Assembly: GCA_964036195.1 (NCBI GenBank)
Contig: OZ038452.1
Location: 10,286,704 to 10,350,703 of the forward strand
Reading direction: 5' to 3'
Source: Sphaerolaimus hirsutus
Taxonomy: Eukaryota; Nematoda; Chromadorea; Monhysterida; Sphaerolaimidae
Length of the DNA: 64,000 bases
Below are positions 1 to 12,328 of the stretch, in pieces. A model generated the notes under the pieces. It saw only the letters and a program-made list of their open reading frames with translations, had not been told where the DNA came from and made no database searches. The position numbers and the translations under genes are program-made. Numbering within the stretch: position 1 is the stretch's first letter; every line of letters begins with the position of its first letter.

Positions 1-334
1 ATATTCTACCAAAACTGTCAGCCATGATAACTATGAAATCAAATGACTCAGACTCATGAATGACATACAAATGCACATATGTTAAAGCATTTTGCATTTT
101 TTACTGCCTGGATAATCCCATCCATAATCCGGATTCCCAGGCATTTGACAAAATATTTTTGCTGCATGCATTTTTTAAATGCTGCCTTATCAAAGGTGGT
201 GGGCTTGACTGCACCAGGCGCCAGGCAGATACACTTGCGGATGACATTCAATTAGGGTTATCTGATCGAAACTTTTGTTTGAAAATCAATGCAGTGTTTG
301 CACAAGGAAAGCAGCTAATGCTTGTGTACCTACA

Positions 335-600
335 GGCACTTTTTGATGTATACTCACTTGTAATATACTTGTAAAGTGCACTTTCTTACTTTAAAAAATT
401 ACTTGCAAAGATTAGTGGCAGTTTACTTGTAAAGTGCGTGCAAAATTCAGTTGAAATCTACTTGTAAAGTGCACACAATAATGCAGTGTAATCAACTTGT
501 AAACTGAGGTCTTATTACTTGTAAAGTTGTATATATTTACTTGTAAACTTTCAGGTTTTCTTTACTTGTAAACTTTCATACTTGTAAAGTGGTCATTGCC
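335..600. repeat. Degenerate ACTTGTAAAG tandem cluster
   Basis: About ten diverged copies of ACTTGTAAA(G/C) are spaced 15-50 bp apart. The pattern resembles one end of the motif-array elements described elsewhere in the window (compare 40361-41340, motif AATGTAAAC). The opposite inverted end is not visible, so the element, if any, starts before the window or is broken. Confidence 0.6.
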
Positions 601-1781
601 CGGCAGTACCCGCATTGCAAGTAGTGTGTGAAATGTGATACTTGTGTATATTTTTATACATGTATGTATTGATGTATACAGTAATGCAGTGGAGCAAACA
701 AAAACTGACAGTTTCCACCTGACATGGTTCGCATAAGTATGTAGGATTTAGTGCAATTTGAGAGGCTTTGAATTTCGCAGCGATCAGTAAATTCATCAGA
801 CCATATTGGATGGCCGACATCTGTGTAGCATATGATCTGCAGTATAACAATTCCATCTAAGAATTTCAAAGCGGGCAGCATACTGAATTGAAAGTGGTTC
901 TTCCAGATGCATCTTTCATTTTCAAACAACTATAATATACCAGAACATACCAGAATATAAATACCTACATGTATTTATTTGTTATTAGTATTGTGCTGTA
1001 TACCAATGATGGTTATGTTTACAAACTCTTCCTATGTTTTGAGTTTTAGAAGAAAAAAATATATATCTGTTTTGTGTTTCTACAAAAGCACTCTGTGTTT
1101 ATCTGATAGTTTTGGATGGAAACATGAGTTTTTGATAAAACACAATTATTTGACCAAAACTGTTTTTTTTTCACCAGAAGCAGTGTTAGAAAGAATGCAA
1201 CAACATTGGTTTCCTCATCAAAAATTAGTTCACATTCACTACCAGACCCAGTAACATGTTCTGTAAAATGTAAAAAGCCATGAAAAATTATAGAGTCCTG
1301 GAAAACGGATTCACTCCCTGGGTAGTCCCCAATAACACATCACCAGCTTAAAGCACCATCCACTCCACAGTTGATGATGACACACTAAGCACATACACAA
1401 GAAAATTGTACCAATTGCCAAAGGCAAATTTTCTTCAAAAATTGTTATCAAAACTTTGTTTGCATCTGGAACAGAAACAGTTTGCCTCTGCTTTTACCTT
1501 TGAAAGTGTTTTGTAGGTAGCTGAAGTATGAGTGACCGGGGGTACACTTTTTAGAGCTTTATTACATGTACTTTTCCCATCGTTGCGGTACATAGCTATA
1601 CAGAACTTTTTTGGTTCTTGCCTGACATTATAAATATAACTATGAAAAATATCGCAGTGCGATGAGATTATATAGATGCTCGAACACTCCATGAAAAATA
1701 ATAACGATAAAAATGAAGCGAATAATTATCTATAAATAAAAATTCGTACACTACAAACACTAAATATTCTCACGCTGACAA
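601..1781. other. No supported gene
   Basis: AT-rich sequence with only short chance ORFs. No splice-consistent exon, transposon end or RNA gene was recognised. Confidence 0.5.
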
Positions 1782-2258
1782 TCACCCGATGAAAACAAAA
1801 CAAAAACAACAAAAACCCTCCAAAAAACCGACTTTGTGCTGCGGCTGGGGACTGGGCTCGGCTTGCTCCGGCTGCGACTTGGTGGCCACATCCTGGGAGC
1901 TGACCTGTTTTTCTGCCTGCACATCGCCCGCCACCTCTTGCTGCGGGGTCGACTGCACGACGACCACTTCAGCTGGCACTTGCTGGCTTTCCGCCATGTT
2001 TTGCTGAGCTTCAGATTCCATTGTTTGTGGGTGACCAGGGGGCAGTCCCAGACCCTGTAAAATGCCCTGGGAAATGTCAAATGTCATGCAAAGTGTCAAA
2101 ACTCGTGTAAAATGGCCTGCGAAATGGCAAACGTAGGTTTGCCATTTTCCAGGGCATTTTACATGACTTTTGACACGTTGCATGACATGTGACATTTTAC
2201 AGGGCATTTTGCAGGGTCTGGGATTGGCACCTGGCTGGTCTCCGGTTTGTTGATCCAT
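1782..2258 (-). CDS. Hypothetical 158-aa protein with Q/E-rich body and Cys-rich hydrophobic tail
   Basis: A single uninterrupted minus-strand frame runs from ATG at 2258 to TGA at 1782. The body is rich in Gln, Glu, Ser and Pro (QSTPQQEVAGDVQAEKQV) and ends in a short aromatic/Cys tail, GFLEGFCCFCFVFIG. The tail loosely recalls the Cys-rich C-terminus of small CYSTM-type membrane-anchored proteins, but this is only a resemblance and no family is assigned. Residues about 14-70 are encoded by a palindromic MITE (2050-2220) of 171 bp, exactly 57 codons with no stop, so the frame survives it. Codon third positions are more GC-rich than the surroundings, which favours a real gene over a chance ORF. 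It could also be one exon of a larger gene. Nothing nearby suggests a pathway. Confidence 0.4.
   Translation of the reverse strand: MDQQTGDQPGANPRPCKMPCKMSHVMQRVKSHVKCPGKWQTYVCHFAGHFTRVLTLCMTFDISQGILQGLGLPPGHPQTMESEAQQNMAESQQVPAEVVVVQSTPQQEVAGDVQAEKQVSSQDVATKSQPEQAEPSPQPQHKVGFLEGFCCFCFVFIG
2050..2220. mobile_element. Palindromic MITE, CAGACCCTGTAAAATG ends (family O)
   Basis: Inverted ends CAGACCCTGTAAAATG / CATTTTGCAGGGTCTG enclose repeated words such as AAATGTCA and GGCAAA in inverted order. No convincing target duplication. A second partial copy begins near 50466. Confidence 0.7.
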
Positions 2259-2633
2259 TGGCTTTTCACTGGTGTAATATTTATGATCGAATTAGGTAGT
2301 CAACTTTTCTTCGTTTTTCGGATTGAGGCGTTAGGTTTAGTTGAAATTTATTTCGTAGTTTCTCGTTGATTGTTGGAGATTACCCCGCCTGTGTAGCGGA
2401 AAACTTCGTAAATAGTTTTCTTAAGTTCGATTCGAAAACAAGTTGCATTATATGCAACGCGCTAAATGCCTACATAGGGTACTGCAGTTCCAAACGTTAG
2501 AAACTGTTCTGCAGATTTGAGAACATGATAACACACGACGAGTGATAATGGACACCATTGCATTGCAGCAGTGCAGGAACGCACGAACCGAACGCCAGAA
2601 GTCAGCGGAAGCAACGCTCGTGTATAATGCAGA

Positions 2634-2796
2634 TACCGCCAGATTTTGGTAAACTCATAAATTCGCTTTGCATGCTTTTGAGTTTGCTGGAATGAGTTAT
2701 TCGGAATCTACACCGACTGCAGTTGACAGACACGTCATTTTGGTAAACTCAAATGCGTTCACAGCCGATTTATGAGTTTACCAAAATCTGGCGGTA
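2634..2796. mobile_element. Short hairpin MITE flanked by TA
   Basis: The first and last ~28 bp are perfect or near-perfect inverted repeats (CCGCCAGATTTTGGTAAACT) flanked by TA on both sides, with a further internal copy of TTTTGGTAAACTCA. The TA flanks fit a Tc1/mariner-type insertion, but no coding part is present. Confidence 0.7.
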
Positions 2797-3073
2797 AACT
2801 AGCGTGCGCAGTGCTATTGCCTAGGTAAAATGCTAGATTCATGCAAGCAGTCCAGCATCTACCATAAATATCGACGTGTCGCAGAATAAGTGGCGGGAAA
2901 GATACAAGAAGAGAAGAGCGCCATTTTATTGGATTCGATTTTATATAAATTATCGCATGCCGTTGGTGCGATTCCAAGTTATCTTTTGCGGCACGTCCAC
3001 CGGTCATCAGACAACACGCATGCAGATTGGAGTAACACTAGCTATTTAAAGTGGCAGTGGCTTCTTAGGTGGA

Positions 3074-4133
3074 TACTGTATTTGCTTGAATAATTCCCCT
3101 TGAATAATCTCACTCTGTTAGAAAAAATGATTGCCCCGTGAATAATTATACCCTTAAGGTACATGTTCAATTTGTTGTGTCCAATTTGAACAAAAAATGG
3201 CATGTTATTTTCTTAGACTCCGCTCCGCGTCCGCGGACCGCACACAATGCATTTTTCTTATTAGAGAAACACATCATCATGACGTCATCGTTAATGAAAT
3301 CAAAAATGTTCCAAAAAGGAAGGAAAAACGTTCGTCTCATGTACGCGACGCCGCCTTTTTTGAAATATTTTTCTTCTTTGCAAATTGTGTGCATTAAAAG
3401 GTATCCCGCTCGCGCGTTTTTCCCAAAACATAATTTTAAAAAACACTGTCAGATCGCATATCATCTACTTTTTTGGCATTTTCAGGAAAGTTTTGGCAGT
3501 GAGGGCTAATTGACGAAAACAAATTATGTTGGGTATGTTGGACGCATACTTGGCGGTCCACCGAGTATAATAAAGTATTTACCGTATTGCCTTGAATTAT
3601 CACCTTTGACTCACCCCCCTCGAATTAACCCCCACTCAAAATGAGCTTGAGAAAAAATACCCCCCCCCAAATAAAATCATGTATGCAATGTACATGATGT
3701 ATTTATTACTGCTAATTTGCATTGAAGCCACACATAGACTAGTTTGTGTAGCTATAAATAGAAAAAAATGTTCTCGGCTATTTAAGAATATTTACGTTTT
3801 TATGTCCAAATATATCCTTTTTCGACACATTTATTACCTGTTTCGACACATTTACTACGATTTTTTCAAAATTTCTGACGAAATAATAACACACCTACTC
3901 GAATAAGCCCCCTTGAATTAACGCCCCTCAAATTTTGCTGGCGACTTAATAAACCCCCATGGGGGTATTTCGAGGTAATACGGTATATTTCGTGAAATGA
4001 AACACGAATCGATGACAACGATTTTAACAGGGTTGACAATTTTGATTATACTAATCGCTCCCAAGAACAGTTACCACCGCAAAAAGTCTGATGAAGAATA
4101 ATTCCCAGGGGAATAATTCCAGCAAATACGGTA
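3074..4133. mobile_element. TACCGTA-ended element, GAATAATTCCCC subfamily
   Basis: Left end TACTGTATTTGCTTGAATAA and right end TTCCAGCAAATACGGTA are inverted repeats, followed inward by GAATAATTCCCC-type words on both sides. Another element (3580-3985) is nested inside it. Confidence 0.7.
3580..3985. mobile_element. Nested TACCGTA-ended element, CTCGAATTAACCCCC subfamily
   Basis: Ends TACCGTATTGCCTTGAATTA / TTTCGAGGTAATACGGTA with C-rich terminal words. It lies within 3074-4133 and is therefore the younger insertion. Confidence 0.75.
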
Positions 4134-4650
4134 GCTCTATCGTGTTTTGTGTAGAACGAGCAAGAGGCCTTGCATGCAGCGAGATGTGAGAAAGTTCTAC
4201 GTGTGTGTGGATTACAAACCCGTATTCAAAACTTCTCGGTGAGAGTCGGCGAATACCTCAAACACCTAGCTTTTTAAATGAAATTGATTATCACATCCGT
4301 TATCACACACGGAAATTCGCACTAAAAATATCAGTCTATCTTCTAAAACAGAACGAACACAAACAACATGAACCATGCACGGATTCACGAAGAGTAAGAA
4401 AGAAGCCCTACAGCTACATCAACAACTAAATATAGGCCTTAGTTAAATACACACGCGCGGTGCGCAGAAAAGCGGCAGCTAAGCCATCTCCGCGAGCTAC
4501 AGCTAACGAGGTTATCACAAGCTCGAAGCACATGCACCGCCATGCGCCAATGAAGCGTGAAAGCACAGTAACTAGTCGCGCTACCGCACCGCCGCGCGTT
4601 CCCTCCGAGCGAATAGCCGTGGAATCAACCGCCCATAAGCATGGGCGGAC

Positions 4651-4861
4651 CACACACCAGTTGACGTGACACACATGTGTCAACTGGTTTGTGTCAACTC
4701 AGATTGCGGCTTCACGTGACGCACAATGATCTCCTAATGCACATGCCGCAATGGTGGAATATGAATATTACGGTAAGTGCACTGGAAGATCGCTGTGCGA
4801 CACGTAAAGCCAAAATCTGAGTTGACACAGACAAGTTGACACACTTGTGTCAACTAGTGTG
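4651..4861. repeat. Inverted repeat built from AGTTGACAC words
   Basis: Left arm ACACACCAGTTGACG...GTGTCAACTCAGATT pairs with right arm AATCTGAGTTGACAC...CAACTAGTGTGT around a ~100-bp centre. MITE-like; no clear target duplication. Flanking 4134-4650 and 4862-5212 hold no supported gene. Confidence 0.6.
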
Positions 4862-5220
4862 TATGCCGCCATTGCTGCAGTAGGTCCGTGCTTCGCAAAA
4901 TGTTGTGAGCCTAAGATTAAGAAGTGTTTGCTGGGTTGAAAATTTGGTGGGTATTTAGTGGGTTGGTGAGTTACCGTTTCTCAAAATTTCCCAACAATCA
5001 AAAGCGTAAAAATGTATGTATTTCGGTCTAAATCGGCAATTCATATTTCAGTTCTGGCACGTTGACCGCCACGAATAGTGCATTCGACGCAGGGCACTGC
5101 ACCCGATTGCATTTGATTTGCGCATGGCGCGACCGCACGCTAAGCGCACTTTTATGGCTCCATTGCAGATCGAGGTTCGGTTTTATGGGCGCTGATTACA
5201 TTGCGGCGACAGTTTTGCGC

Positions 5221-5659
5221 CATAGTTGTTAAAAAGTATCTCCGTTTACTTTAAAAAGATGTATACTCGAGTACTGCGTACTAGTACTATGTTTCCTCCC
5301 TGTAGGTAATTACTTACCTTTATGCATACTTTTTGAAAGTACGCGAGTACAGAAGATGTAATTCAAAGATATTAATAGGTTGCATAAAAAGTAGAGATTA
5401 GGTATTCAAATAAATTGAAACAGCCGTAAAAATGGGAGCGGAAATGATCGAAGTTTTGACTGGTAGGGAAAGCGACGACACACACTTTTGAGTTTACTTG
5501 TACTCACTTTTATGTTTTCCAGGGTTCCGAATTGAAAAATACTCACTGTTACGTGTACCCTTAGTAAAATACTGGTTTTCACGTTTACTCAGTGTTAAGG
5601 GTAAACAATTTTTTAACAACGTTTACTTTGACAAAAGTTCAGTACTTTTAACAACTCTG
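5221..5659. mobile_element. hAT-like MITE, family N copy 1
   Basis: Ends CATAGTTGTTAAAA / TTTTAACAACTCTG. Flanks TTTTGCGC (5213-5220) and TTTTGCAC (5660-5667) form a 7-of-8 target duplication. Confidence 0.75.
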
Positions 5660-5939
5660 TTTTGCACCAGCCGTCTAGCCGTCAATGGCGGTGATCACTG
5701 ATCGGCCACTGTGCTCCGCCTGCGAGTAGTGATGGATGGCGAAAGCGCAACGATGTATTTATTCTAAATTGCTGAATTGAACGATGGTTTAAGAGTAAGT
5801 AAAGCTTGACCAGCTTGAACCTTGAGGCGATTTATGTTTTTTTTCTTTATCTTCAGACGGCAACATTTGATGGGGTGAGTGCAACACATCATGGTTATAA
5901 GTACGGTACGCCAACACCATGACGCCACATTCATGTCAC

Positions 5940-6519
5940 CAGAGTTGTTAAAATACCAGTATTTTTGGAAAGCGTAAGCGTAAGCGTAAATATACCTTCC
6001 AAATTTTGAGTATAGATACTGAACGTGTAAGTTTTTTTTAAATACATAGTAAAGCGTAAAAAAGCGTAAGTGTAATTTTTTTAAAAAGAGAGTGATCTTT
6101 GCTCAACAGACACAACAGCACAAGTTTAGACACAACACCATTGCTTTCACTTTTAAATGAATTTACAACATCGTACAACATTGTCGTCTGAATCCATCAT
6201 CAGACCCAAAATTTCCAATCTGACGCCACGATAATAATCGAGAGAGAATTTTTTATGACACACTCATATTTCGACACAATTTTTACTTCTGTCGATATTT
6301 TTAGTGAGTTATTGCGCACACGCAGTTGTTGTTTTTTGACACACGTTCTGGTCCAATTTCTTTTTTGTAGTTTTATGCTTTTTCAAAGGTAATTTGGCTG
6401 GGAAAGCGTAAAGCAAGTGTATGGGTATTTTATAAAAGCGTAAGCATAAGCGTAAATATAAATAGGTACCCATTTACCCGGGTATTTTGGGTAAGCGTAA
6501 ATACACTTTCACAACTCTG
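5940..6519. mobile_element. hAT-like MITE, family N copy 2
   Basis: Ends CAGAGTTGTTAAAATAC / CACTTTCACAACTCTG with the perfect 8-bp target duplication CATGTCAC (5932-5939, 6520-6527). Inside both ends the word AAGCGTAA is repeated many times. Confidence 0.85.
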
Positions 6520-7068
6520 CATGTCACAACGGGGGTGGGTGTTATTCTGCCAGTTATGCCCCGTGGAAGTTGACAATAGTTGTGTATTTACCAACCACCG
6601 ATCTTCGGGTCATTTCAATGCAGCCAAAGACTGGAAATGGATCGAGAAAACGTATTTTCATTAAAAAGAAGAAGTTTTTTAAAACAGAAAATTACGAAAT
6701 TTTAAACGTGAACTACGTACGCTTTTGTGTGAATCGCATCAGTCATGAACATGAACAAGTACATAAATAGAAGTAGGTAATCTCAGTTGTTGACTAGCGA
6801 GCGCGCCGGGCCCGAGGATAGACGCGTTCGTTTGCAGAGAGTGTTCACGCGCAGTGCAGTGCATTGCGTGCGGGCTGCGTAGCCTCGGCCAGAACGCACT
6901 CCATTGAATGTTGATGTATGAGCGGAAGGGGCCGCCTTCGAAGTTCCTCTGCGCATGCCCAACGCTCGCCAGACGACCAGATTACGCGGCAACGAACAGA
7001 CGAGCTTATCGAGCTGTGGGAATGAGATGCGTTCGCTTTTCCATCCACTTCAGTTTCATATTTAAATA
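6520..7068. other. No supported gene; CpG-rich patch near 6790-7010
   Basis: A GC- and CpG-rich stretch stands out from the AT-rich surroundings and gives several overlapping short ORFs in both strands, none with recognisable protein features. Confidence 0.4.
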
Positions 7069-7627
7069 CAGGGTGCGGCAATTTAGACCTGCGCTCTAGA
7101 TTTCGAATAACTTGTCACTGGGTGGTCGGATAAACGTCAGAATGTAGTTCAACATTTACAACTACATAGGAAAGGATCCCTGAAAATATGGCTGCGATAG
7201 CTCCACTCGTTTTCAAGTTATTCATTCAAACGCGTAGTCGTAACTTTACCACCACCCCGTGATAGGTTTCAAACGGGATCCACTTTTCGGGACCCGGATC
7301 GGAATTGGGATTGTTTTTTCAGTTTTTTTTTATCTTTTTTCCGCAGTGGCATGCCAAAATGCGTGCGCGCGCGCCACTAATCCGCTTTACCGATAAGGAA
7401 ATCGACAGACGACGCTTGCGTAATTGGTTGTAAAGCAAGGTGGTAGTAAAGCGACAATTTTTGGTGTTTGCATCAATAATTTGAGAACGAGTGGAGCTAT
7501 CGCAGCCATATTTTCAGTGATTATTTCCTATTTTGTTGTCAATGTTGAACTAAAATTTGACGTTAATCCGACCACCCAGTGACAAGTTATTCGAAATCTA
7601 GAGCGCAGGTCTAAATGCCGCACCCTG
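7069..7627. mobile_element. Mariner-like non-autonomous element with long TIRs
   Basis: TA-flanked ends CAGGGTGCGGCAATTTAG / CTAAATGCCGCACCCTG continue as inverted repeats well over 100 bp inward, through the words for AATATGGCTGCGATAGCTCC. TA duplication and CAGGGTG ends fit the Tc1/mariner superfamily. No transposase. Confidence 0.8.
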
Positions 7628-7629
7628 TA

Positions 7630-10496
7630 CATAGCACTGACTATAGGTAGGTAGGTAGGTTTGACGACGTTGCTGAATGAATTAAAACACTAACCCCTGA
7701 GGAGTAACTAGGTACCTAGGTAGGTATAAGCTTTTTTCATAAGCAACGACCGTTGAAATTTTATCTAAAGTTTCCTCAACTAAATATTCAAATTGACTTC
7801 ATCAGTATTTCACTTAACTTAAGGCCATCTAGAACGGCATTTCTACCTGGGACGAGTTCTAAAGACGGTAATTCTGGTCACTAACCAATTAGAGCACATT
7901 GATATTTATGTATTTATTATGTGGGCACATATTTACACATTGCACTGCGTGTTGCGATGTAAAAGTGCAAAAAACAACCATGATGCATTGAGCCGACACG
8001 ATTCGATAAAAGTAGAATTTTCAGCGCTATTTTGTGTTGGAACCTTTCGCAAGAGATGCCAGGTGTAGTACTTGATTTAACAAACATGTAAATAGTAGAT
8101 TCAATCAACTACTACACGGGCTAGCCCTGCACATTCTTTTCTTATGCATTTTGAAAATCTTGAAAACTCGTTTTCAGATCGCTTCACTAGACACTAACAA
8201 GCAATACAATGCGTGACTTGTAATGCGTGATAGATAGATTGACTGCATTATGACACCATAAAACATAAAATATAACGTAACATAATAAAATGTTAGGTAT
8301 TATACCAACGCTCAGATAATTGGTCGAGCGTCATATGTAATTACACTCGTTTTCCAAGCGAATGCTAGCAGGCGTATTCTCATGGGCACAGTAAAAAGGC
8401 CACACTCTGGTTTCACATTACCGCGGAAATTACCGCCCAACCACGGTAAGGCTGAAAAGTCCATCAAAACGAAATAACCACCATTCGAAAGTGCACAATT
8501 TCCATTCAAACAGCATCCAAATCGCGTGAAGTCTTCAAATGTTAAAACTGCATCGTCACGCGCTTGAAATGATTGATGCATGAAGTAGGGCATCGTTATC
8601 ATGCGTGAAATGAAGTGCGCTGCACCAGCGATTCTACTGGCAGTGCAACCGGCGGTGTAACGGTTTCACATAGGGCGGAGTCGGGATCGCATAGCATTTT
8701 GTGGAATGAGTTGATAACAACATGTTTGGAAATTTTCTCGGAATAATAATTGCCCCTTGACAAAATCCGCCCATCAAAAAAGTCTGACAGAAAAACAATT
8801 CCTAAAGGGAATTATTCAACCAAATACAGTATTTGTACCTACCGAGTGCAGTGGAATATTGTTTGTTGTATTGCAAGGGTCGGTCGTATTTCACTAGGTA
8901 AATTTGGGTGTTGTAGTCATATGCGTATACCTCGGGTAAGACAATTTACTACCTGTTTGTGCCTATAAAAAAAAATCGAAATATGTTACCTTACAGGCGC
9001 TGGCACTAGAGCCATGGCCCATTTCTCATACCCGGACATGGAAACCATACGCCCCAACGCAACTCAAAAACGAATTGAAACCCTCTGGAGGGTTGCAAAT
9101 GCATGTGTTCGAAGTGTGAATGCTTCCACGTGCAATTTCGTTAGGGCAGATATGTAAGCCGAAAACACGCTCGAAGGAGCAAGTAACGAAAGCATAGAAA
9201 AGAGAACCACGAACATATCCTCAAACAGTAAACTTGCGAAGAAACTCGCGAATGGGTTGCCTACCATCCAGTGTCCACTTGGTTTTTAAAGCTTTCCATT
9301 GTCGGCGGCAATCGGGCGAGCTATGGAAACAAAAAGGCCACATGCACTCGAAGGCTGTCACAAGCAATATGCATAAAACGGACACTAAAGCCGCACAATG
9401 GCAGTAGGCACGCTGGGAGCCATTCTGCCGTAAGGACTTTGTCGGAGGCTGGAAATTATGGTTGGGCGGACGTTAGGGCCAGCGATTTTATCTATTTTGT
9501 CATACTCGGCGGATAATTTTAGACTCAAATAGTGCGCGAATCACGAGACAGTTGAATATTGTGTGGTATTATGAATAAGCAAGCAGCCATCATGTATACA
9601 ACGTTTGAGGAAACCGGGCGACGAATCGATTGGCAAAAAACGTGGGCTTTTGTATATTATTCAAGCTGTTGGCAAGCTCTTATCGCCCAATCATGAATAC
9701 AATCGTCAGAATTATGAGGAGAAAGTAAACAAGTCGATTGGCACCTCGCCCCGGGGTTCACCTAGCCGTTTACAGTTTTCAACTCGAATGTATCCAAAAA
9801 TGTAAATTTACAAAAAAGGAAATGTTTGAACAAAATGCAGCATTTGTTCCGTCAATTTTCTCTGTACAATTCTAATGCTAGACCGCTGCTATGCTATTTT
9901 TGGCGTTAGTTAACTGGACGGACTTTTCACTATTTACAATTCTTTGTAAAGTAACGGGTTAGAAGAAACGCGCTTGCGCACGTCGTCCTAGAAGTGCGCT
10001 GTTTCAAATACATTACGAAATGTTGGCACAGAGCCAAAAATTGTTGATAGAATATTTTCTCGTTATAAACTTAGACTTGAATGGAATCAATCATGAACCG
10101 AAACGAATGAGTGCATTCGAATTCAAGACATCCGTCATCGTACTAAATGGAATAAAATTGTGTGGTGTCCATCGACTTTACCTCAAATCCGTTCTCAAAA
10201 TAGCTTAGACAAGTTCTTCACAGGCCGCTGTCCCCACCATCTGGAGGTGCTTCGCGGTCCCGCTGCGCGATCGCTTGCCCATGGTCGAAGAAAGAATGAG
10301 CTAAGTTGATTGTTGTCCATTGTTGTTGTTGCGTTTTATTTACAACATACGGAAGATTATGAATGCGCACCAATTTGGTTTATACGGAAACGAGTGTTTG
10401 GAGAGCGCAACGTGAAAATTTGGATGTGAGCGCGTATTGATACGCAAACATTTATGGGATTAGATCTGATTTGAACGTGTCTTTTGTTGCGTCAAA
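7630..10496. other. Long stretch with no supported gene
   Basis: Includes a short GTAG repeat near 7646-7662 and many short ORFs. A 96-codon minus-strand ORF at 8312-8602 has a fairly protein-like composition but no recognisable domain or splice context and is not called. Confidence 0.4.
8738..8832. repeat. Degraded GAATAATTCCCC-type element
   Basis: Short inverted words GGAATAATAATTGCCCC and GGGAATTATTCAACCAAATACAGTA match the ends of the 3074-4133 subfamily with most of the interior lost. Confidence 0.5.
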
Positions 10497-10498
10497 CT

Positions 10499-10650
10499 AT
10501 TGATGGAATGGCGTCATGGCGCTGGCGCCATTTGAGGGCGCCCCGCCATGGCGCCATTGGCGCTTGGCGCCCTTTTTCCGTGGCGCCCTTGGTGCCCAGT
10601 TTTATGGCGCCTGGCGCCCTTTTTTCTGGCGCTTTTCCATCACTGCGTCG
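10499..10650. mobile_element. hAT-like MITE, GGCGCC family (S copy 1)
   Basis: Ends CTATTGATGGAA / TTTTCCATCACT surround repeated palindromic words GGCGCC and GCCATGGCGCC. Flanks GCGTCAAA and GCGTCGAA form an approximate 8-bp target duplication. Same family as 41939-44113. Confidence 0.65.
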
Positions 10651-11705
10651 AACCCAAAATACTCGGCAGACATGATACTCTACAAATAGATATGATTTAT
10701 GTCTTCGGCTGGCAGACGGCCAACCAAACACTTATGAACCGAGTCCCCACAAAAAAAAGAATATTTGCGCGTATGCTGACTGTTTTGGGTATGACGTCAT
10801 GATGGAGTGTTTCCTCCGGAAAAATGTACGGTGTAATGTCATCCGAGTATAACAGTTAGGTCGATTAGCTGAAATGGAAAGGCTTGGACCGCTTGAATTT
10901 CCCGCTTTAGTTATTTATATTGTCCAATGCATAGATACTCCGGTTACTTTACACCCTGCACGTGTGGATCTCGCTGGAAGTGTGCCAACAGTGGTTAACG
11001 CGTCCGAGTTTCATAAAAAGATGACAAAATTGATTGTTGTTGTAACGTCATTCATTAAAATATTCACATCGATGAATTTTTTTCATATTTTTATAGAAAT
11101 CGCATGATTAAATAATCATTGGCACGCTTCCAACACGAGACATAAATCAGTGCGAGGGCAGAGTATCACGTACGCCGAGTATACTTGTTTCTCAAATGGT
11201 CGATTACATCTCTTGACGTAAAAGGCAGTGCCATCAAATAGGAAAATCTGTTTGCAAAATTTATTCACAAAAGTCAATAACGATACAAGTCTCCAATTTG
11301 TCATGCGGAAGGTGCTACCCAATACCTTCATTGTTGTAAAAACTCTACACGAATGGTTCTCACTGATTCTGGAGATGTAACATTGTTTCATCAATTCTTA
11401 ATTAATATGTAATCTGTCAATATTATGGTAAGTTTACCTACCATATTCTCCTCAACAAACTACCAATATCACACACTATTGCACTGTTCACTCAATCTTC
11501 ACCACTATATTTAGGTAGATAAATATTTACGTTTAGGTATAGTTTTCCTTTTTGGGGTGGCTGGAGTGGAAGGCTAAGGACGAGACCAAAATTTGTTTAA
11601 GTTTATATTACATCATTTTTAGGTTTAGTTAGGTAGAATAAGATGCAGTTGTGTTGTATTTATTATTGCCTTTGTCTCGCGTAGTCTGCCGCATTAACAC
11701 TTATT
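10651..11705. other. No supported gene
   Basis: AT-rich unique-looking sequence with short ORFs only; no transposon ends recognised. Confidence 0.4.
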
Positions 11706-11759
11706 TACCGTATTTCCTCGAAATTTCTCCTCAAATACCCCCTCCTCAAATACGGCAAG

Positions 11760-11905
11760 TTTCGGCAAATCGAAAGTTCGAAAAGTCATCAAAAAAATTC
11801 GAAAATTCGAAAACTATTTTCTGAAAAAATTCAAAATTCGAAAAGTCGTTTTAGAAAAAAACACTTAAAAATTTAAATACTTTTTTCCAGAGTGTTTGCC
11901 ATCGT
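11760..11905. repeat. Fragment of family G (TTCGAAAA words)
   Basis: TTCGAAAA-type repeats followed by ACACTTAAAAATTTAAATAC and TTGCCATCGTTA, matching the right end of the complete G element at 50112-51465. Only one end is present. Confidence 0.65.
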
Positions 11906-12328
11906 TAGCTGCAACTAACATACGTTTTGCATACATTAGTGGTGCATGTTTGTGTGTGTGTGCAGAAGCGGTATTCCCTTTGTGACAAGGTGGTCTATGT
12001 GACTTATTTTTTTGTGTGTCTTTCTGGACAGTGTCCAGTCATCCCCGTGTCCAGTTGTCTCTTGTGTCAAAATGGCTGTGTCAAAGTGTCCCGTGTCAAG
12101 TTTTTTTGTGACAATTCATACACCAACCCTCAAATACCCCCCTCAAAATAGCCACTATGAATTAATACCCCTCTCCCTTGAAATACCCCCCAAATAGTGT
12201 GTAAAGAGAACGTGAAGAGAAAGCTGCAGTTTGTGATCTGGGAAATGCAAAACACACACACAATGATTGTTTTACGTTAGAACAGGGTTTATAACAATCT
12301 AAATTCTTATATACCTAAGCCTATAGAC

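Noticed and set aside
60..374. 104-codon plus ORF and 65-codon minus ORF at 54-251
   Set aside because: Overlap on opposite strands, no recognisable domain, no splice context; likely chance ORFs.
335..600. CRISPR-like regular repeats
   Set aside because: Copies are diverged and irregularly spaced, and the genome is clearly animal.
8312..8602. 96-codon minus ORF with protein-like composition
   Set aside because: No family, neighbour or splice signal supports it; left as an unassigned stretch.
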